Positions 48,571-60,769 of a DNA stretch of 64,000 nucleotides are shown here, piece by piece. The notes beneath the pieces were generated by a model that was not told the origin of the DNA, did no database searches, and saw nothing but the letters and a program-made list of their open reading frames with translations. The stretch covers positions 1,165,001 through 1,229,000 of the forward strand of contig JAQFVV010000256.1 in NCBI GenBank assembly GCA_028023455.1, written 5' to 3'. This DNA is from Epiperipatus broadwayi. Lineage: Eukaryota > Onychophora > Udeonychophora > Euonychophora > Peripatidae. A program made the translations under genes and the position numbers. Position 1 is the stretch's first letter; each line of letters starts with the position of its first letter.

Positions 48571-49923
48571 CACTTTATTTTATTTAAATCTCCACCTGTG
48601 CTATAGTGAAGAGCTGCTTTTGATTATTTTGAAAGTCCTTACTTTTTCATTACACATATACATAACTGGAATATTTAAACTAAAAAAGAAAATATAAGGA
48701 ATACTCTTAGTAAATTTTATCAATTGTTTATTAAACTAATAATGAAGTTCTTAAATAAGTTTGTTAGATTTATTTCAATGAATTCACATAGATAATGCCA
48801 ATAGCTGTTATTTTTTAAAATATAAAATAGATTTGTAATCATTAGGAATAATTGAGAATCTTACAAGGATAAGTTTTGTAAATATGAAGTGGAAGAAGTA
48901 GGGTTGAAGCGTGAAATTGACAATAATAATAAAATTAGTTAACATGTTTATTATTCATTTTGCTTATAAGAGAAATGAAGGTTAAGATATAAAAAATGAG
49001 GGATGCAGATATGATTCTCAGGAAAATACATATGATGGTTCTTTGTGTGTGTGTGTTTAAAATAACATTTTTTGCAACTCATATAAAAAATATGATGGTG
49101 TTATTAGAGAACTAATTAGGGATAGGAAAAAAATAAATAAATAAAATTCCATGAAAAAACAATCTAATTTATTAGTAATTATGGCAATTGCAAAACAAGG
49201 AGGAGCATAGCAGGATATTTGCCTTGAGAAAGTGGAGGAATGAACATATTTGGGTACATTGTTGAATATAAAAAAAAATTATACAAACAATTGGAAATGA
49301 AAGGCATGAGTACCTGCTTTAATAACATTTGGAAATAATGGCTTTACTGTAATACATAGAAAATATGCATGAGTAGAGAATTATGAATAGCAAATGGGGC
49401 TATTCAAAGAAAATGAGAATGGATTTTTGTTAATGAGGAAAACTAAAATCAAATTAAAAGTGTGTTTGAAGATTTATGATAATGATGTTTTAGTAGTAAT
49501 TATATGTTGGTTTATATTAATCATCTAAAATTATATATTGAATGTCTTTAAAAAAAATCAAACATGGACTTTTAGATTCATGAGTATTGAGTTTAAGGTA
49601 GTATTTTAACCAAACTGAGTTATTCTGTCATGGGTTCAATTTACTTGCTCATAGTGTCACTTGTCCTCCCAGAAATACCTGAAGAGAGATAATATCACTT
49701 GAAATGTTTGTGCTATATACTAACTTGTGTGCTATTACTAATGATATATTTGGAAAGTTTAAATAATGTTTAAATCTTTTCAAGTCATTAAATATTCAAT
49801 ATTAGATAATAATCTGAACAGGCACTAACCTGTATTCAATGCACTTTAAAATTCGCAATAATCAAGCATATTTTGCCGATAGAGGGATCCTCCAAACGAC
49901 GACACAAGATAGTGACTTTTATA

Positions 49924-49948
49924 AAGATAAGAGTGGCTGTCTTATCTT
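49924..49948. repeat. Short hairpin
   Basis: AAGATAAGA, 7-base loop, TCTTATCTT, inside a patch (49850-50030) with slightly higher GC and a 63-codon frame of no recognisable family. Confidence 0.6.
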
Positions 49949-50625
49949 TAACCTAACTATCCATTTATATAGGCAAATCTGTAGCATCTTGATTTGGAAG
50001 CGTGAAGTAGTTGTTTTCTTCACTGTTTAAATCCACTATAAATCAATAGTGTTGTAAAGTCTATAGCATATGAATAAAAGCAGATTAGTAAAATAGTATT
50101 TAATTAGATTATATAGAGCAGACAACTTTTATAGTATGCAAAATTCATAGGTAAAAAGTTTATATTTATATATTTAAATCAATTAAATAAATAAGTAAAT
50201 AATATACTACAGTACATAATTTTGAAATTCAAGAAAAGAAAAGAAATTAATTAAAAAAGAAAATGTTTTAAAGAATAAATATGAATTACAAAAATAGTTA
50301 AAAGATGTATGTGATTAAAAAGTATATAAATTATGAATGATTGTATAATAACACTGCAAAGAGCTTATTGCTATTTGGTGCAAAGCAGAAGTTTTGAAAA
50401 CAAAAAAAAAAACACAAAAATAAGATAAAAATTTAATTGTAGATGTGGTTTATGTGATAGAGAGAGAAACTAGCAAATATTTATTTATGAAGATATTGAT
50501 AAAGGATTTCAATAAATTAGTTCAAGAGTGAAGATTGGATAGAATGAAAAAGAAAGATTTTTGTTTTTATATTTAATTGTTTATGACAAGAATGGGAAAT
50601 ATGAGAATAGGAATTAAAACTATAA

Positions 50626-51124
50626 TTTTTATCAGTCATTCATCTTTTTCACATGTCTATAGTCATATGTTTATAACAATCCTTCCACAAGGTATTAAAA
50701 GCTGATAGAAATTGGTCCCTACCTTGTATGAGAATAGCGTAATGAAAATTACACTACATAAATATTATTTATTAAGTGGATAATGAATGACTAATAAAAA
50801 TCATTAATATACTGCCATCAAATGGTTTGTGCCAAAGTTGTGATGGCAGTAAGTTTGACACTTCTTGATTAAACTGTACTAATTGGCTATCTATATATAC
50901 TGAACAATGATAAAGATATATATAAAAGAGATTGTGATCTGGGTCACCTGATGAATGTTGGTTCAGCATGTAATTTGCACCTTGGAGATCATACATCTTT
51001 TTCACATGTTTATTTATAGTCATATGTTTATGACTATGTCCTTTAAAATCTAATATAGAAACCAGTCCTTACCTTACATGAGAGTGGTGTAGTAAAAATT
51101 ACATTACAGAAATATTATTCTTTA
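50626..51124 (+). mobile_element. Tandem HhB retrozyme-like element, 353-bp period
   Basis: The block 50641-50776 (ATCTTTTTCACATGT, GTCATATGTTTAT, GAAAATTACACTACA, AATATTATT) recurs at 50994-51123, giving a period of about 353 bp. Between them lies a full monomer body and one hammerhead at 50933-50991: CTGATGA (50948-50954), stem II ATGTTG/CAGCAT, GTAA instead of GAAA, TTTGCACC then TTGGAGATC pairing with GATCTGGG. The element starts within about 20 bp of the equivalent of the cleavage site, as expected for retrozymes. One core base is mutated. Confidence 0.65.
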
Positions 51125-51129
51125 ATGAA

Positions 51130-53225
51130 ACAACTTTTATTAAAGTAATATAGAAAGTTGAAAACCTAATGTTAGGGCAAAGAGAATCAGTGGGTTTTTT
51201 TTCTGGTACATAATAGTTTCAAGCTGAAGAAAATATTAACTTGGTTAACAGGATTTCTGGGCATATATTAAATCCACAGAAACTTTTGACTTTATTTTAG
51301 AAAAAACTAATATATGTCAAATCATTATCATCATTCCATAATACGTGATAATCTGCAATAATAAATTACCATTTTCAAATGACCAAATTAAAATTTTTGT
51401 AATATTTCAGTCAAAACTGTTGACTTATTTCTGTAGCATTTTTATTGTTTAATTTCAAAAGTTAGTCAATTTGTTTTTAAAAGAAACATTATAAAAAGGT
51501 AATAAAATTTTCAAATTAAAAATCCTGACATGTTTAGAATAAAATATTTTGTGTTTGAAACTGTCTTTTATATATTTGGACCGAAGCTAGCAAGTTTAAA
51601 AAAAAAAAAATTAAATATGCTTTTTCTTTATTTATTATCTGATCAGTTGTTTGAGAGGCCATGTGAGCATCAAAGAGATTGGCTGGGCATAACTATTTTA
51701 TTTAATCGATCAAACTGAAAGTTTTCATACACTTTTTTCCAACAGTGAATCAATTCAAGAGTCTATAGGTCTTGAATTATCTGAAATATGGTACTGAAAC
51801 TGGTGATTAAAATGAAGAATTTTACAGCTAATATAAATAAATATTATGAATATACAATTGGAAATAAATTAATAAGCTTTGATTGAAACCCTGCAGAAAA
51901 ACAATCCACCAGTCTGTGCAGATAAGTACAGCGATAACAGATAGATCTGAGAACCAAAAATACTGGATTAAAGTTAATCTGTCCCTTTTGGTTCTATAAT
52001 ATTACATGACCACATATATAACTAACTGATCATTTGATCTTTTAAAAAAATAAAACTATCAAATTAAAAATGTAACTTTTGCGTATAATGTATGTCGTTA
52101 ATAATTATAAAATATTCAATACAACATAATTTTTTTCATAAAGAAATGATATAAAAAATAATGAGAAAATAAACAGATTTTTCAAAAAAGAAATTCCCTG
52201 TCTTTATTGTTCTCATATTTTTCTTTTATGCATATAGTAAAATAAAAATCAGAGTTTTGCTGTATTTTGATAATTAAAAAAAAAAGCTTTTATTACAAAT
52301 TGTTATTGCAATTTATTTTTTTAAAAAAGTAAGTTTTATAAATGATAAAGAAAGAAATATCTCAAAATATTTCACATATAAATAGTAAATTCAACTCATA
52401 AAAGACGATTTTATATACTAGTTTTTTCATGGTTCCTACATTTGTTTTCAAGCTTTTCTTATGGTTACCAAATGCGAATAATTGCAAGCTTACATAATAT
52501 ATATGTTAATAAATACACACACACATGCCCATCTTGCACCTTCATTAAAACAATGAAAATGTTGCAACATCAATGAAAAAATTACCGAAAAAGACATATA
52601 ATTATGTAAAAAGAAGTCAAGTAATAAATGTAGAAAGATGACTAACACGGCTGAATGCATAATTAAAGAAATGGCTGTTTGAAAGATGATGAAATTTTAA
52701 ATATGGGTGAATGTGTATAGGTCATCAAATTTAAAATGTCTAATCGCTTGTATATATATATATATTTTTTTAAATGAACTTATTGGGAATCTACTGTATT
52801 ATTTATATCCATGACTTATTCGAAATATTTACTTAATAAAAAAAATATTATATCTATATCTTTTTCATATCTTTTTCATTTATTCTTGGATATTTCTTTT
52901 CTATTTATGATTATAATTAATAGTGCTTTCCTTTATCAAGTTGCCCAAAACTATTAAGTAATTCAATATTGAATAGCTGACATAGAAGCTAAAAATTAAA
53001 ATTTATAGAATAGGAAAATTGGAAAAAACCGGAAGAGAAAATATCTGATAGAAAACAATTTTTGGAATTTTATAATATATAAAGACATGTATATATGTAT
53101 TTATTAAAATAGATAATTAGTAAATAATAAAGCATATATTAAACTTAAATTTTCATATAAAAAAAAAGAAAAATTGTTTTATATTGATTAATTCTGAATA
53201 TGATAATGAATCTATTCTTTTTTTT
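51130..53225. other. Intron, nothing seen
   Basis: A+T-rich; a weak inverted pair AGAACCAAAAA / TTTTGGTTCT lies at about 51950-51996. Confidence 0.55.
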
Positions 53226-53229
53226 TTAG

Positions 53230-53338
53230 CTGAAGGATAATCCGGTAATAGCTATAACTGGAAAAGCTAATAAGAAAGCATTTGACAATATAGACTCCTT
53301 AAAAGTTCTTGGATTTTTTGAGCTTCAGAATTCTCCAG
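53230..53338 (+). CDS. CASQ: Calsequestrin-like internal exon (109 bp)
   Basis: Second exon of the calsequestrin-like gene, 23,572 bp after the first. A T-rich tract and TTTAG acceptor precede it and a consensus CAG|GTAAGT donor follows. It starts in phase 0, matching the end of the upstream exon, and encodes 36 codons plus one base. Readable blocks are KDNPVIAITGKANKKAF and DNIDSLKVLGFFELQNSP. The pattern 'dPVe.i....el.aFe.ied.iKliGff' opens domain II of calsequestrins, and the splice point (FLFK|LKDNPV) falls where the family reads FLLD-LIEDPVE. Codon content is clearly less A+T-biased than the surrounding DNA, as expected for conserved coding sequence. I could not find the next exon in the remaining 10.6 kb, so the following intron is also probably long. 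Confidence 0.75.
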
Positions 53339-53339
53339 G

Positions 53340-56300
53340 TAAGTAAAATTCATAAGAAATATTTTGGTGAAAATGTTTCATCAATTTATACTACATACCT
53401 TATAAACAAAATAAAAAATAATAATAACTACCATTAATCCATTATCTATGTGAATATTACCATTGCCTTCAGATGTGAGTGCTAAAAAAATTTAGTTTTA
53501 TTTCATTTGTAATAATCCAATGGTCACAACTGGGTTATATAAACAATGATTATTAAAATAATATTGTTCTGACTAGCTCAAGATACATTACTAAGATATA
53601 ATATCTAATAAAAAAATATTTTCCAATAACTAAATATAAGAAACTTATGTTAAATTAAAATACCATAACACTTGGGTTCATAATAAATAATTAGGGTTTC
53701 AACTATAATACATAACTCATTCATTTTACTAATAGATTTAACTTATAACTAGCTCAATATTATAAATAAAATAATGTTCTATCAAAAATAACAAATACAA
53801 CTATAAAACTCCTAACAGGAGATATTCAGTAAGTTACACTGTCTTAAAACTTGAGGATACATCCCAAAAGATATATTCCCAATGACATAAGAATATTACC
53901 CCATCAAATTCACAAAACAAAACCACCATGTAATACTCTCATGTCTTTAAAACACCCATCTAATAATCCTAAAATCAGATTTATAAATTTATTACAGAAA
54001 TAACAATAAATTACTTAATATTCCTTTGATAAAATATTAACTAATAATTTTACTCATCATCTTTCAATAAGAAATTTACAATTCTTCTAAAATAATAATA
54101 ATACTCTCAGGTTCATTTTTAACAAAATAAATTAACTAATTAACACCTTGTAATTAAATATGATGAGAGATTTTACAAAATAAATACAGTAATAAGAAAC
54201 TAAAATAATTTAATGAATCTCAACATTAAATCTATTTAATGATTAAAGTTTAGCAATAAAATATAAATAATACAATAAAATTTTAATTAAAACATTGTAC
54301 AATCTTTCTTTGTTTTATGTGGCATTCTTAAAAAATATAATGTATTTGAATATTGTGGCAATTTCAAGTGTATTTCTCATTGATATTGTATCAGTTTAGA
54401 AATAATTACCAAAGATCATATCTCCAATGATAATAATAATAATATACTTTGTTAATCAATCAACTATAATAGAAGTAATATTTATGGATCACGTGCCAAA
54501 TAAGTAATATTTCAAATTATTAATTTCTGTGGATCATGCATGTAAAATAATATATGAAATGAACAACATGCAGATAAATCACAATTCGACTAAGATATAA
54601 ATTTCAAAAACAGTTAACAAATTTATTTATAAATTAACAATATCATACTATTACAATAATATTGTAACATAATAATAAAAAAATTTACAAAAAATATAAC
54701 AATGGACATTACTAAACATTAAAAAAAATATTTACAGTAAATCTTACTAATAAATTAGAAGAAATAAAATAAGATAGCCTTCACTCTGGCCATTTCAAAA
54801 TAAAATAACTTACAACAATAATGATAATGATATATTATTCTCATTTAGTAAAAATAATATTCTATTATTAGTGTTGGAAACAGTTACAATAAATCTCCCA
54901 ATTTTTAAGAAAACTTAATATTACACTTATACTATTATAAAATATATTTCTTATGATGTAATGCATCAATATAAGTTTATATTTAAAACATACTTTGTAA
55001 TATTCAACAAATAAAATATTTTAAAAAAATTATTAAAGACATTCTTTGCAATTTAGCAAAATACCATCCTAATATTTGAATATTAGAAAATTTTAAAATA
55101 TATATAAATACTTCCCTCTATAAAAATTAACTATTTATGCAAAATACTTACGAGATAATTTCATAAATTTTTGTAGCTTAAATGGATTTGAATTATTTAT
55201 AATAAAATTTAAAGAACTATTCATAAATTATATTGCTTGATGTTTGTATTTCTTTTGTTTTTATATTCTTACATTCATCATATCATTTAAAATCATTTTC
55301 TTTATTGTCATTCTCATTCCAATTTAAATATGTATATGTTTAACCTATATGATCTTAATACTTGTAGGAGTAACAATTATTCCTCTCTTGTATTATATTC
55401 TATGGCAATCATTGAACATCTCAACATCATTTGCAACAGAAATTTCTATATACTTCATCTTGCACTCTCACAAATTATCAATTTTAAACAGTTTAGTCAT
55501 TCGTTTAACAACTTATAAAACTATGCTCTACAATGATTCCTGCGGTGATAGATAGTGATTAAAGTGTAGGGTATGGAATAATAACAAGACTGACTCAAAT
55601 GAGTAAGATAATATTATCATGGATACAGCGCAAAATCATAATAATAGGTTCATATTTATTGGGCACCTAAGATTCAAGTCATGGCTCTATTCTAGCATTT
55701 ATTGATAAAAAGTAAATGCAACTGTCCATGGAAAATGATATACAGTTGTATGTTATCTGTGTATTTTAATAACTTTAAAGTATGAAAATATAATTCACAT
55801 ACAACAGATTTCAACATATCCCTAACACCTAGGATTTCATATGAATATTACTCTCCTGATCACTATCCTATATCTCTCACACTGAATAACTCATTTAACA
55901 TCATAAAATATACAAACCACATTCTAAAATAATTTCTAAAAAACATACTATATTAAAGAAACAACAAAGATCTAAATTTATGTCAAGATGGTTTTTTAAA
56001 AGTTTTCATGCACAAATGATCTTGATAAAACATACACCAAAACTACATTTATTTATTGGTTATTATATAATTTAGGGATCAATATTATGTCTTTTTCTGT
56101 ATTTCGACAGATAACATTCATAAAAATAACTTATTAATGATTTGACAATGTTATATAATGTACATATTTTTAAGCATTCACATTAAATATTTAAAATATC
56201 CTTGGATGTTTTCAAAACATTCATCCACATTCATCAATTCTTTTATAAAGAATACACAGAATGATAACTTCTATCAACAGTTCATTCCACTGTTTAATAT

Positions 56301-58865
56301 TAAATTCAAGCAATATAAAATATTAATTTAACATACTAATTAAGATATATCATTTTTAAAAAACAGAATTATTAAGAATAATGTAATGTAAATAAGAAGA
56401 AGAAATTACCAATGATCTCATCCATTATTAAAATCTTTTATGGTGATCCACTTCTTGAACTATACATTTTAAAAAACCCATTATGATTGTAATTTACCTT
56501 GTTCAGAAAATTACTTTCTCAATACCCATTTTTTTATTTAACATAATAATAAAGTTAACCTATTTTAAGATTAAATTTAAAATATAATAATAAAAGGTTA
56601 GTTTTAAAATTAAAAAATTCTAATATTGTAAATATTAATTTAGACTTAATGTAAAAAAAATGATAAAGTTTTAATGTTACAAAAAGATTTTTTATCCTCT
56701 CCTCATAAGCTGAACACTTATCAGGAATCTTTCCATTGCCTAGTTATGTGGAAAAGTTTTGTGCTCAATCACACTCCTGTCTCAGCACTATTTGAAGAAA
56801 TGTACAAGTAATAATATAAAATCTGATAAATTCTAACAAAATCCATGGAAAATATTAACCATTCTGTAAGATAAAATGTTTATTTGTCCTTTCTGAAAAT
56901 TTTATCCAGGCATGTAATATCTTTGTGAAGTAATAATTCTTAGATCTATTTTATATAAAAATATTTCTTTTTCCTGAGTATGTACTTTCTGTTAGTTTCA
57001 GTCATCATATATAGCAGATATATTACAATAAAACTAACACAAATAAGGTTGGTATCTCCATTAATCAAAAATGTTAGTAGAAACATTATATAAATTATTT
57101 ATTTAATATATTTATCAGCAGACATATAGTTTATGAATTAAAATAAATATTTATTTTTTAAAAAACTTACACTTTTTATTTTTTTAAATGTATATCTTTT
57201 CACTAGATATTTTTCTTTCCCAGGTAAAATGACAGCTATATCATTTAAAACACTTATTAGCTGATATAATTTCAATCTTTTAAAAAGATGTATCCATGCT
57301 CATTTATTCCAAATAAAATTGTTTTAAAGTATATAATTTATTTATTGATTTTATCATTAGCAAGTCCTTTTAAAAGCATAAAAGACATTCAAAAGTCATC
57401 TTCTTCAATTTATCTTTAAATACATTGTCTTTAAATGTAAGTTCATTTAGATTACTTTAAAGACTAATTAAATGTAAATTATCAATGATATAATAAACAG
57501 ACATTCTATCATACTATAAAAACATTTTAAATTCAATTTTTAGACTTAGATGCAGAGTCTTAATTTTCTTTTTTTTCTTTCAAATTTAATACTATGATAA
57601 TGATTTTTAATAAATATTAGATTCCTCTTAATTAACTTTAATAAATTAGTTTCATTCTAATATGATAAAGTTATTTCAAATAAATGTTCACTCACCCAGG
57701 CATACTGTACATAAAAATTTCAAAGTTCTTATATAAATTTTCTCTGGTCTTGTTGATTACTTGACACTTGTGTTAATTGTCCCAATATTTAAGTAATTAC
57801 TATCATGTTCCATAGAATTATTGAGGTCCTAAGCTAAGTTTTAAGAAAAATAGACTGACATGGAAGTCTAGTGTTTTAGTGAACCATTATTTAAATAGTT
57901 AATTTAATTATATTTTTCAAAACACTTTTAAGTAAAATAATAATAATTTAAAAGAAATTACTACTGTCACAATATAAAAATATAGTTATAAATTTCAAAC
58001 TAAATCTATCTTAATCTGGATCTGTAAATCACTAAAAATCTGTAAAAGTATGTCTAGACTGTCTTCAACCTCTGTTTTATACTGGTCTTAATTCAATGAC
58101 TTTATTGGTCAATATTGCTTGTAAAAATCTGGTCATTTACATAACTATATCAATATAATTTTTAAAATTAAGTTTTAAAATTATGAGTCATCAATATTAA
58201 ATATTATCAAATTATTCAATACTTTAAATATTAAATATTTTTATCTAAAAAATTAAATATCCTTGTTAAAACAATTTTTAATATTTTAATAACCTAAAAT
58301 TGATTTAAAAATAAAATACTACACCTAAATAAAATAATAATAATTATTACAGTTCTAATATTTGTTACACTTTATTATGTATCAAATTTTTAACAAGTTA
58401 AAATTAAAATTTTCTTTAATTTTTGAAAGCTCACATATTCATACAGTCACTTCTAACCATGTGATACTTTCAGCACATTCTAAACTAATATTAAGTTAAT
58501 TATATTTTAAATAATGTTTTAGACATAATAATTACTTTAAACCTATAATATAAAATATTTATTGCTATAACTAAGCTATTCTATCTCTGTAGTATCTTTT
58601 TAAATATAATAAATTATAATCAATAATATCTTTTAAAAACTTTTTGTGTCATTTTATATTTAATTCATCTCAAAATGATTTCAAACTATCTAATATATCT
58701 TTATAAGCTCTTATCTACTGAGTTCTTATCCCTACTACCTATAATATCAAAATTATGTGCTAGAAAGTAACCTAAATTTATTTTTTAAAAAATATAGCTC
58801 CTTTTCCAACTCTATCTAAATATCTGTACCAATAATAAAGAGTACAATATATATATATAATACTG
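53340..58865. other. Presumed downstream intron, nothing seen
   Basis: A+T-rich; a search by eye for the next calsequestrin exon (a stretch encoding the conserved FFATF and NEVDFYEPFM-like motifs) found nothing. Confidence 0.5.
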
Positions 58866-58869
58866 GACA

Positions 58870-60765
58870 CTTAATCTATTCTGACACAGCAGGCGCCACC
58901 AGATAACTATGTATCTGGAAAATTTATTTATTGTGATCAGAATGGATGATGATGATGGTTTGCACTGACTAGACTCAGGGAGAAACAAGAGATCTTAAAA
59001 TTGTTTAGACAATTGAGAAATAAAAGCACAAAGACAAATGTCAGCCAAATTAAGTTTAAACAAATTTAAAAAGTTTTATTTAAGAGAAAATAAATTGTGA
59101 AGCAGTTTATGACACAATAAATAGGGTTAGCTCAGGCATGTACCAGAAAGACTAAACGCAAAGCTCTGGCAGACCAACTAATCTTCCAATAACAAATTAT
59201 AAAGGGTGGAAGCAAATTTCATTCAGTAGAGGATTCACCCAAACATTGGTTTTCCCATTCAGATATTTAAACAATACGTTCTTGAAATAAATCAACAAAA
59301 CCAGTGCCAGTGAGCTTTTCGAGGTCCAAAAAAAGTGGGCCCACAAATGTCATATGTTGGTAGAAGCTGCACCTATTATTACCTTTAAAATAAAAGTCAT
59401 TGATTTACCTCAAGAACAACCGAAAAATATGATTGAAAATGAAAGAAAACAAACAATTAAAACTGGTGAATCCCCAACCAAACGGTTGGCAAAAACTACT
59501 CTAAAAATCACAATTAAAGGTCTCAATAGAAGACAAGTAAATCATTAGAAAACCAGTTACATCTGCTCCAGCAATTAAAGAAAATGAATTACAAATAATT
59601 ATAATTAAGAAATAAATTTATGACACATGTTCTGAGTACATGCTCTGATAAATTTTAAGCTACACGTAAATACAAAATAAATCTATTGGAGAGTGCACAT
59701 GAGTATGAAAATATTAAAGCTTTAAATACTTTAGCAGTGAAAGTCTCTCTCACCTGCAATTTACAAAGGAATAAATATTATCTTCCTGCTGGTGACTTAT
59801 AAAATTACAAAGAAAAAAGCAATGCTAGTTTCTGCTTTCAGAGATATAAGAAACAAAGAAATGAAATCCCCACTTATGGAAAACTAGAAAATAAAGTCAC
59901 CAGCGAAAAGATTTTTGGAGGTTTGCAAAAGCACAAACACAGTGTTTAAAATTAATTATTAGCTACTAAAATAATTACAGGTAAGCATTTAAAATATACA
60001 CAACTGCTAAAGCAATTATAAAAGGTTTTAGGCATAAAAAAGAAAAACTCACATGTCACTCTCCAATAAACAAAAATTGAAAGCAAATTTGGAATCTTAA
60101 AACTAAGATTCCAAGACACATTACGAAATACAGGAAAACACAATAAATATTAAGTATGAGGCTAAATATTGCTTAGGAATACAGATTTATAATTAGACTG
60201 GGTGGAGATTTAATTAAAAGAAATTTACCCTGAGAAGAATAAAAGAAAATTTTTAGCTTATGGTAACATACTGTTCAAGTAGAGTGTGCACTATTATTCT
60301 AGTTCATTTTCAGGTTCTTTGACAATGGCAAGGTAGATATAAAGAGGTTCGGCTTATTCTAGACATTTATGGCATTACTGGAGCAGATTTGGAAGTTAGG
60401 GATCCATCCTTTGTTAAGTTAGCATGCCATTCTGATGATGACAACATGTACAGTATTTGACATCTGCAAATTTTTTTTGAAGAAATTAAATGTCTGAACT
60501 GCTACCAAAACTCTGGATCTCAACAGGCTGAAATCAAAGCACGTAAAAACAATTCTGATTTTCACTTGGGAAACAGCTTGTTTAGTCAAGAATAAGTAAG
60601 AACTCAGCTCCAAAATTTGCAGGGCTATTTATACCTCACTCCACTTCCTGCAAAACACTTTCCTTGTTGTCAAATTCTATGCCTAAGGCAGGGCAAATAT
60701 TAATCTCCAGCTCAATCTAAACTAAGAATTCTATCCAGGGATTATTGAAACGAAAACAACTACAT
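58870..60765. other. Unidentified, less A+T-rich segment
   Basis: From about CACAGCAGGCGCCACCAG to CTAAGGCAGGGCAAATATT the base composition and word use differ from both sides. A 64-codon frame at 59354-59548 (starts MLVEAAPIITF, lysine- and threonine-rich, ends RRQVNH) can be extended upstream in frame as SELFEVQKKWAHKCH, and a 64-codon minus frame lies at 60419-60613. I recognise neither. It could be a decayed retroelement or domesticated DNA; no termini were identified. Confidence 0.35.
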
Positions 60766-60769
60766 AAAA

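Larger units (their letters stand above)
44575..50620. other. Intron, nothing coding seen
   Basis: Short hairpins are listed separately; a small CGCG/AC/TA microsatellite lies at 48089-48118 and a GT run near 49043. The 63-codon frame at 46962 and its minus-strand overlap are not convincing. Confidence 0.55.
29658..53229 (+). other. Very long calsequestrin intron (23.6 kb, phase 0)
   Basis: Defined by the GTAAAA donor and TTTAG acceptor of the two exons. It is filled with microsatellites, LINE debris, a Tigger-like element and at least four hammerhead-ribozyme repeats (40.0, 41.2, 44.2 and 50.6-51.1 kb). No other host exon inside it is convincing. Confidence 0.65.

Noticed and set aside
55330-55555. 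Two overlapping 62-68 codon frames
   Set aside because: No family resemblance, no splice signals of note, and two frames open at once indicate low stop density by chance.
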